From NCBI RefSeq assembly GCF_002091715.1, contig NZ_BDAG01000003.1, positions 162,447 to 226,446 of the forward strand: a DNA stretch of 64,000 nucleotides. The letters are read 5' to 3'. Made by a program: the position numbers and the translations under genes. The notes below the pieces were generated by a model. The model was given only the letters and a program-made list of their open reading frames with translations. It was not told the origin of the DNA and ran no database searches. Numbering within the stretch: position 1 is the stretch's first letter; every line of letters begins with the position of its first letter. This document shows, one piece after another, positions 58,734-64,000 of the stretch. The stretch is from Pseudomonas migulae NBRC 103157. GTDB lineage: Bacteria; Pseudomonadota; Gammaproteobacteria; Pseudomonadales; Pseudomonadaceae.

Positions 58734-58799
58734 TAAAAAAGCCCCCACCCAACCCACTGCGGATAGGGAACGCAGTGACCTGGATGGGGGCTTCTTTTT
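58734..58799. terminator. Bidirectional terminator between RHS 3 and algA
   Basis: AAGCCCCCA (58739-58747) pairs with TGGGGGCTT (58785-58793), with an inner CACTGC/GCAGTG stem; A residues precede and T residues (58794-58799) follow, so it serves the converging RHS 3 and algA transcripts. Confidence 0.9.
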
Positions 58800-58808
58800 A
58801 CCGATGAC

Positions 58809-60260
58809 TTACTGCGCGATGGTCTTCACCGAAACCCCACGCTCGATCGGCGTAGACCGACCATAGATATCTTCAAACCGCTCGATATCGTCCTCACCCA
58901 GATAGCTGCCCGATTGCACTTCGATGATCTCGAGTGGAATCTTGCCCGGGTTGCGCAAACGGTGAACCGATGCGATCGGAATGTAGGTCGACTGGTTCTC
59001 GCACAGCAGGAACACATTCTCGTCGCAGGTCACTTCAGCGGTGCCGCTGACCACGATCCAGTGTTCGGCGCGGTGGTGGTGCATTTGCAGGGACAGGCAC
59101 GCGCCCGGTTTGACCGAGATGTGCTTGACCTGGAAGCGCCCGCCCATGTCCACCGAGTCGTAGGAGCCCCACGGACGATAGACTTCGCAGTGGTTCTGGG
59201 TTTCGCTGCGGCCCTGTTCGTTGAGGGTGTTGACCATCTGTTTCACGCCTTGGACCGAGTCCTTGTGCGCGATCATCATGGCGTCCTTGGTTTCGACGAC
59301 CACGATGTTTTCCAGGCCGATCACCGACACCAATTTGCCGTTGCCGTGGATCATGCAGTTTTTGCTGTCCTGAATGACCACGTCGCCTTTGGTGACGTTA
59401 CCGTTGACGTCTTTTTCGTTCACTTCCCACAGCGACGCCCAGCAACCGACATCGCTCCAGCCTGCAGTGAGTGGTACGACGCAGGCGCGCTGGGTTTTTT
59501 CCATGACCGAGTAATCGATGGAGTTGTCCGGGCAGCAGGCGAAGGTGGCTTCGTCGATGGTGACGGTGTCGGCGTCCTGTACGCTGCGCTCAAGGGTCAG
59601 CAGGCAGGTGTCGTAGATGTCCGGATCGTGTTTTTTCAGCTCTTCGAGGAAGCGGCTGGCGCGGAACAGGAACATGCCGCTGTTCCAGAAGTAACCGCCG
59701 GACTGGACGAACTCGGTGGCGCGTTTCACGTCCGGTTTTTCGACGAAGTGCGAGACACGGCTGACGCCTTCCGGCAGCAGCGAGTCATTGGTCGACTTGA
59801 TGTAGCCGTAGCCGGTTTCCGGTTTGGTGGCCGGAACGCCGAACAGCACCATTTCGCCGTTTTCGGCGGCAACGGTGGCCAGGGCCAGAGCGCGTTGCAG
59901 CGCTTTCTGGTCTTCCAGTACGTGGTCGGCCGGCAGCACCAGCATCAACTCGTCACGACCTTCATTGACCAGCATCATCGCGGTGAGGGCCACGGCCGGC
60001 GCGGTGTTGCGGCCGAACGGTTCCATCAGGATGCGCTGGGTTTCCAGCTTGCGGTTGGCCAATTGCTCGTTGACGATGAAACGATGGTCCTTGTTGCAGA
60101 CCACGATCGGGGTGTCCATGCCTTCGAACACCAGGCGTTCCAGGGTTTGCTGGAACAGCGTGTGCTCGCCGGTCAGGGCCAGGAATTGTTTAGGGAACTG
60201 CTTACGGGAAAGCGGCCAAAGACGTGAGCCACTACCACCTGACAAGATCACCGGAATCAT
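58809..60260 (-). CDS. algA: Mannose-1-phosphate guanylyltransferase / mannose-6-phosphate isomerase
   Basis: A bifunctional 483-residue enzyme that isomerises fructose-6-phosphate to mannose-6-phosphate and joins mannose-1-phosphate to GTP, feeding GDP-mannose to alginate. The N-terminal nucleotidyltransferase has the motif GGSGSRLWPLSR at residues 8-19 and FVEKPDVKRA near 172; the C-terminal isomerase is a cupin (QVKHISVKPGACLSLQMHHHRAEHWIVV, about residues 378-405) with metal-binding histidines. Last gene of the alginate operon, after a 213-bp gap with a REP pair behind algF. A piece of its 3' part is copied at 55741-55802. Confidence 0.95.
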   Translation of the reverse strand: MIPVILSGGSGSRLWPLSRKQFPKQFLALTGEHTLFQQTLERLVFEGMDTPIVVCNKDHRFIVNEQLANRKLETQRILMEPFGRNTAPAVALTAMMLVNEGRDELMLVLPADHVLEDQKALQRALALATVAAENGEMVLFGVPATKPETGYGYIKSTNDSLLPEGVSRVSHFVEKPDVKRATEFVQSGGYFWNSGMFLFRASRFLEELKKHDPDIYDTCLLTLERSVQDADTVTIDEATFACCPDNSIDYSVMEKTQRACVVPLTAGWSDVGCWASLWEVNEKDVNGNVTKGDVVIQDSKNCMIHGNGKLVSVIGLENIVVVETKDAMMIAHKDSVQGVKQMVNTLNEQGRSETQNHCEVYRPWGSYDSVDMGGRFQVKHISVKPGACLSLQMHHHRAEHWIVVSGTAEVTCDENVFLLCENQSTYIPIASVHRLRNPGKIPLEIIEVQSGSYLGEDDIERFEDIYGRSTPIERGVSVKTIAQ

Positions 60261-60351
60261 GTTGTTACTCCTCGAAAATCGTATGGGTCAGAGCTACTGC
60301 GTTCTGTCGTTTCACTCTTGTTCTTATTCCGTACCGAATTGCCTTCGTCCT

Positions 60352-60418
60352 CTGTAGAAGCCGGCTTGCTGGCGATGGGGCCTGAGACCGCCATCGCCAG
60401 CGAGCCGGCTCCTACAGG
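60352..60418. repeat. REP pair between algF and algA
   Basis: GTAGAAGCCGGCTTGCTGGCGATG and the inverted ATCGCCAGCGAGCCGGCTCCTAC unit, about 20 bp apart, in the 213-bp gap of the alginate operon. The two units carry one or two changes each. Such a hairpin inside an operon may stabilise or dampen the upstream message. Confidence 0.9.
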
Positions 60419-60473
60419 GACCGCGTTTTTTCAGCGGTCCCGCGGGAGAGCCTTCAGCAATCCGGAAAATTGT

Positions 60474-61127
60474 TTAGCGCGTCGAAACCGGGCGTTTTAC
60501 CCAGACTGGCGACAGGCTGCTGCCGTTGCCGGTGACGTACAGCACCGCCGCTTCACCGCGTTCCAGGGCAACCGGCTTCACGTCGCCCACTTTCGTGGCG
60601 CCATCGTATAGGGCCAGGCTGACTTTGACCGGGTTGATTTCACGCTCGCCGCGACCCTTGGCGGCCACGGATGGCACCACTTCAGTCTTGCCGTCAGCGG
60701 TTTTCAGGGTCAGGGCCTTGTCGCTCAGGTTCTGTACGCGAACCAGGGATTTCTGCTTGTTCTTGAACGGCGGCTCTTCGATCAGTTGCGGCGCGCCGCT
60801 GGCGTTGTTGACCAGGGTGTAATAGTGATCGCCGGCCAGTTTCACCGGCAGGGTCTGGCTGCCGACCTTGGCGCTGTAGTCGCCGCCCGGCATGAAGCTG
60901 AAGTCGGTGCTGGACAGCGGCGCGACGTCGTTCAGGTTGGTGCTGCCGACGGTGGCGCTGACTTCAGCGTTGCCGGCGTTGTAGACACGTACGAAGCTCG
61001 AACCTTTCGGAGCGGTCGGGCCGTAGAGCGCGGCATCGCCAGCGAAGGCATTCATGGACAGCACGCTGAAGGTTGCGGCCAAAGCGAAAGTCTTGGCGAG
61101 ACGGCGAGGAGTAGTAGTGAAAGTCAT
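60474..61127 (-). CDS. algF: Alginate O-acetylation protein AlgF
   Basis: A 217-residue periplasmic protein with signal peptide (TFALAATFSVLSMNAFA, cleavage about residue 29). The mature part starts GDAALYGPTAPKGSSFVRVYN, as in AlgF. AlgF works with AlgI, AlgJ and AlgX in acetylating mannuronate residues of alginate in the periplasm; it is an adaptor without known catalysis. It follows algJ after 14 bp. Confidence 0.94.
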   Translation of the reverse strand: MTFTTTPRRLAKTFALAATFSVLSMNAFAGDAALYGPTAPKGSSFVRVYNAGNAEVSATVGSTNLNDVAPLSSTDFSFMPGGDYSAKVGSQTLPVKLAGDHYYTLVNNASGAPQLIEEPPFKNKQKSLVRVQNLSDKALTLKTADGKTEVVPSVAAKGRGEREINPVKVSLALYDGATKVGDVKPVALERGEAAVLYVTGNGSSLSPVWVKRPVSTR

Positions 61128-61141
61128 GGTGTACCTCTCTT

Positions 61142-62317
61142 TCAGTTTTGCGCCCGGTCGGGCGTCTCGGATTTAGTGTTTGCGGCTACGTTTTGTTGGC
61201 GGGCGCCGGCTTCTTTGAGCTCTGCGACCCACTGTGGGTCGGCGTCGCCGATTTCGTTGTTCACAGGCAGATAACGTTCAGGAAACTCCCAGATCAGCAC
61301 CTGTGGCGGGCTGTTCTTGAAAGCATCGCTTTTCAGGTAGCTGAGCATCGGCAGAATCGGGCCGTGGCCGTCTTCGGCGTAATTGACCACGTCGCTGTTC
61401 AGCGCCTGTTTCAGCGCACCGACGAAGTTCCAGTTCGGGTTGGCGCTGTAGCTGGTGCCGATCAGGGCCACTGGCACTTCGGTGTTGGCGAACAACGCGT
61501 CATCACCGCCAGCCTGATCGTCGGCAACCACGGTGTTGCGTTTCTGCAACGGCTCGGTCGCCGGCATCAGGTTTTCGAACAGCGGATCGAGCGGCAGGAA
61601 CAAGCGCAGGTCACCCTTGTGGGTCACTTTCTCTGCCGGCTCGGTGACGAAGCGCTGAGGCTCGCCGCTGAGCGGGGCTTTTTCGGCAATGGTCTTGGCC
61701 AGGGTCTCGGCGGCGATTTGCGCGCCTTCCGGGGTCCAGTGAGTGTCGGTGCGCAGGAACACTTGCTGACCGTCGAGCTTGGCCTTCAGCAGCGGGCCGT
61801 ACAGGTCGGGCGCGAGGATCTTGTTGGCCGCCACTCGGGCGTGGAAGTCCTCATAGAGGTTGGCGTGAATGCTCGAAGGCTTCGCGTCACCCAAGTGTTC
61901 CGGGTACAGGCGAGTCTTGGCCGGCACGATCGCCATCACCAGTTTCACACCCTTGGCTTTCAGTTCCTGGCGCACGCCTTCGACCAGCGCGTAGTTGCCT
62001 TGCAGGTTCAGTTCTTCGTTGACGATCGGGTTGAATTCTTCATCGCTGTACAACCATTGATCGCGACCGAGCACGACACCCGGACGACCTTCGTTGAACA
62101 GTTTGAAATCCAGCGCGGCCCAGAGGTTGGTGCCCAGGCGCTTGATCGGGAACTCGTCGTCGTAGTGCGTCTCGACGGCTTTGGCCCAGCGGCCATTGAG
62201 CACCGTCGCATCGGCGTTGGTGCTGAAGCCGAAGAAGCTGCGCGTCGACCACAGGCCCAGCACCAGCAGGGTCACCATGAACAGGGCGATGTAGAAGATA
62301 CGTAATGAGCGGGTCAT
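61142..62317 (-). CDS. algJ: Alginate O-acetyltransferase AlgJ
   Basis: A 391-residue SGNH-like acetyltransferase anchored by an N-terminal helix (about 6-25, FYIALFMVTLLVLGLW). The catalytic DxH is TDTHWTPEGAQ (Asp191, His193) and the serine lies in IGTSYSANP (Ser289); these correspond closely to the triad of the P. aeruginosa enzyme. It takes acetyl groups from AlgI and passes them to AlgX. 11 bp separate it from algI upstream and 14 bp from algF. Confidence 0.95.
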   Translation of the reverse strand: MTRSLRIFYIALFMVTLLVLGLWSTRSFFGFSTNADATVLNGRWAKAVETHYDDEFPIKRLGTNLWAALDFKLFNEGRPGVVLGRDQWLYSDEEFNPIVNEELNLQGNYALVEGVRQELKAKGVKLVMAIVPAKTRLYPEHLGDAKPSSIHANLYEDFHARVAANKILAPDLYGPLLKAKLDGQQVFLRTDTHWTPEGAQIAAETLAKTIAEKAPLSGEPQRFVTEPAEKVTHKGDLRLFLPLDPLFENLMPATEPLQKRNTVVADDQAGGDDALFANTEVPVALIGTSYSANPNWNFVGALKQALNSDVVNYAEDGHGPILPMLSYLKSDAFKNSPPQVLIWEFPERYLPVNNEIGDADPQWVAELKEAGARQQNVAANTKSETPDRAQN

Positions 62318-62328
62318 GGTCAGATCCC

Positions 62329-63894
62329 TCAGAACTGGAAGTAAAGGAACGGCGAGAAGCTTTGCGCCGAGAGTTTGAAAATCGAGGCGATGAACAGCAC
62401 CAGTACCAGCGTGCGCATCACGTAGCGCGACCAGTCCGCCGTCCAGTACGCCGGTTGCACGGTGGCTTCAACGCCGACGGTGTAACCCGGTTCGTGGATG
62501 CTGGCCGGGTTGTCGCCCGGTACGGCTTTGATCATTCCAGGGGTAGCGGCGGCCGGGCCATCGGCCTCGACGTTCACAACCGGTTTGGTCTTCTCTGGCG
62601 GCAAGTTGCTGTAGAAGTCACGGATCCCGAAGAACGCCAGGGTCATGTAAGCCACCACCAGCGTTGCCACTTGCAGGCCGGTGAGGCTGGCCTGGTTGAG
62701 TTCCGACAGCGACCATTCGCCGAAGCTGAACATCGCGCCGTACATACGGCCGGCAACGTGCAGGTTTTCCGAACGGAAGATCACCCAGCCCATGACCACG
62801 AGTAGGAACGTCAGTGCCCAGCGGATCGGGTTGATGCTGCGCGGCGAAGTGTTCAGGCCCAGCGCTTTTTCAATCGCCAGCCACATGCCGTGCCAGGCGC
62901 CCCACACGATGTAGGTGATGTTCGCGCCGTGCCACAGACCACCGAGCAGCATGGTCAGGAACAGGTTGCGATAGGTCATCAGCGTGCCTTTGCGGTTACC
63001 GCCCAGCGTGATGTACAGGTAGTCACGCAGCCAGGTGGACAGGCTGATGTGCCAGCGACGCCAGAACTCGGTGATCGACTGACTGATGTACGGCTGTTTG
63101 AAGTTTTCCATGAAGCGGAAACCCATCATCAGGCCCAGGCCGATGGCCATGTCGCTGTAACCGGAGAAGTCGAAGTACAACTGCGCGGTGTAGGCGAGGG
63201 CGCCGAGCCAGGCGTCGCCCGTGGTCGGGTTCTGCAGGGCGAAGCAATGGTCGGCCACCACCGCGAGGGTGTCGGCGATGAAGACTTTCTTGATGAAACC
63301 CTGCATGAACCGCGTGGCACCTTCGGAGAATTTGTCGAGGGTGTGGGTGCGGTTGTTGAACTGGTCGGCGAGGTCGCGGAAACGCAACACCGGACCGGCA
63401 ATCAGGTGCGGGAAGATCGCCACGAACGCCGCAAAGTCGATCAGGTTGCGGGTCGCCGGCGTATCACCGCGGTAGACGTCGATGATGTAGCTGATGGACT
63501 CGAAGATGTAGAACGAGATCCCGATCGGCAACAGCACGTGGGTCAGGATGAACGGCGACAGACCGACCGAGGTCATCATCGCGTTGATGCTGTCGACGCC
63601 GAAGTTGGCGTACTTGAAGTAGCCGAGAATGCACAGGTCGACGGCCACGCCGAGCAGCAGCCAGCGCTGGGCAGGTTTGGTCCGAACGCCAGCGGCGCCG
63701 ACTTTGAGGCCGATCCAGTAGTTCCACAGCGTGACGGCGGCGAACAGTGCGAGGAAGTCCACGCGCCACCAGGCATAGAACACATAGCTGGCGATCAGCA
63801 GCAGCAGGTTGCGATAGCGTATTCCGCTCAAGTAGTACATGCCGAGAAAGATCGGCAGGAACAAGAACAGGAACACGTTGGATGAAAATACCAT
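62329..63894 (-). CDS. algI: Alginate O-acetyltransferase AlgI (MBOAT)
   Basis: A 521-residue MBOAT membrane protein with about ten hydrophobic helices. It starts MVFSSNVFLFLFLPIFLGMYYLSG and shows PYISQSITEFWRRWHISLSTWLRDYLY and GGLWHGANITYIVWGAWHG, which hold the two conserved MBOAT histidines. It transports acetyl groups across the inner membrane for AlgJ and AlgX. The ATG at 63892-63894 gives the normal N-terminus; the frame continues 8 codons further with no ribosome site. Confidence 0.95.
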   Translation of the reverse strand: MVFSSNVFLFLFLPIFLGMYYLSGIRYRNLLLLIASYVFYAWWRVDFLALFAAVTLWNYWIGLKVGAAGVRTKPAQRWLLLGVAVDLCILGYFKYANFGVDSINAMMTSVGLSPFILTHVLLPIGISFYIFESISYIIDVYRGDTPATRNLIDFAAFVAIFPHLIAGPVLRFRDLADQFNNRTHTLDKFSEGATRFMQGFIKKVFIADTLAVVADHCFALQNPTTGDAWLGALAYTAQLYFDFSGYSDMAIGLGLMMGFRFMENFKQPYISQSITEFWRRWHISLSTWLRDYLYITLGGNRKGTLMTYRNLFLTMLLGGLWHGANITYIVWGAWHGMWLAIEKALGLNTSPRSINPIRWALTFLLVVMGWVIFRSENLHVAGRMYGAMFSFGEWSLSELNQASLTGLQVATLVVAYMTLAFFGIRDFYSNLPPEKTKPVVNVEADGPAAATPGMIKAVPGDNPASIHEPGYTVGVEATVQPAYWTADWSRYVMRTLVLVLFIASIFKLSAQSFSPFLYFQF

Positions 63895-63979
63895 CCCGGT
63901 CTCTCCATGTTTAACCAACAGTCAAGGGCCGTAGCCCCCCCAACCCCCCCCACTAAAAACCGGGGGAGATGCATTACAT
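63895..63979. other. C-rich spacer before algI
   Basis: An 85-bp stretch with two homopolymer runs, seven C (63935-63941) and eight C (63944-63951) separated by AA. Read on the minus strand these are G runs that follow a CCCCC stretch, so a short hairpin or a G-quadruplex is possible just before algI. Confidence 0.6.
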
Positions 63980-64000
63980 TCAAACCACCGCGATCCCTTG
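63980..64000 (-). CDS. Possible 3' end of algL (partial)
   Basis: Read on the minus strand, six codons (Gln-Gly-Ile-Ala-Val-Val) precede a TGA at 63982-63980. In the standard alginate operon algL (alginate lyase) comes directly before algI, so its end is expected here. The six residues alone cannot prove the gene. Confidence 0.3.
   Translation of the reverse strand, partial: QGIAVV

Noticed and set aside
7684..60418. Possible CRISPR from repeated motifs in intergenic gaps
   Set aside because: The repeats are scattered inverted REP pairs of two or three families, not regularly spaced direct repeats.

Overview
The window is a chromosomal segment of a fluorescent-group Pseudomonas. This rests on the gene content and order: folM-folE-folX, hmgR/hmgA-fahA-maiA, the 3' end of the alginate operon (algI-algJ-algF-algA), DUF1302/DUF1329, DUF3649/PepSY/DUF3325 and YebG. 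Two families of Pseudomonas-type REP pairs in the intergenic gaps agree. GC is high throughout except for a few islands, the clearest being the 3' thirds of three RHS genes. No rRNA, tRNA, CRISPR, insertion sequence or prophage was seen.

Layout. 1-2.9 kb: a partial HopJ-family gene, a DUF1244 gene, then the pterin operon folM-folE-folX (tetrahydromonapterin synthesis) and an ABM-domain membrane protein. 3.1-5.7 kb: a MerR/LitR-class regulator without the cobalamin-ligand motif, a PilZ-like protein, a short blue-light LOV protein and a flavodoxin; together this looks like the pseudomonad light-response module. 6-8.9 kb: class II aldolase, alpha/beta hydrolase, SDR. 8.9-9.0 kb: a candidate small RNA on the minus strand. 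9.4-15.2 kb: the DUF1302/DUF1329 envelope pair and a MalT-like LuxR regulator. 15.4-18.3 kb: a small unknown protein and a DUF6543 'dermonecrotic toxin' type protein, separated by a strong hairpin. 18.3-22.5 kb: homogentisate catabolism with its IclR repressor and operator. 22.6-31 kb: SirB1-like protein, a leucine-dehydrogenase-like protein lacking its catalytic lysine, two overlapping unknown genes, SOS gene yebG with a LexA box, psiE, DUF3509, serine deaminase with divergent LysR, and an HPF/RaiA-type ribosome factor. 31.2-37.6 kb: an iron-uptake locus with two Fur boxes (DUF3649-PepSY-DUF3325-ECF sigma-FecR-TonB receptor). 37.7-49.9 kb: AraC/EamA pair, DUF2165, 2-hydroxyacid dehydrogenase, LysR plus a complete four-gene efflux system (outer-membrane factor, FUSC, DUF1656, HlyD), then three small metabolic or unknown genes.

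50.0-58.7 kb holds the most striking element: three tandem RHS genes of TccC type (C subunit of insecticidal Tc toxins) with one shared core and three unrelated C-terminal cargo domains. The first carries an HHSS/SGHY-P domain like the core of plant IQM proteins, the second a Cys-His-Asp peptidase-like domain, and the third a TcdA/TcdB-like glycosyltransferase with a DVD motif. No TcA, TcB or immunity gene is present in the window. A 62-bp copy of an internal piece of algA lies between the second and third genes, a scar suggesting that the array grew by insertion next to the alginate operon. 58.8-64 kb: algA, algF, algJ, algI on the minus strand, ending in a C-rich gap before what may be the end of algL.
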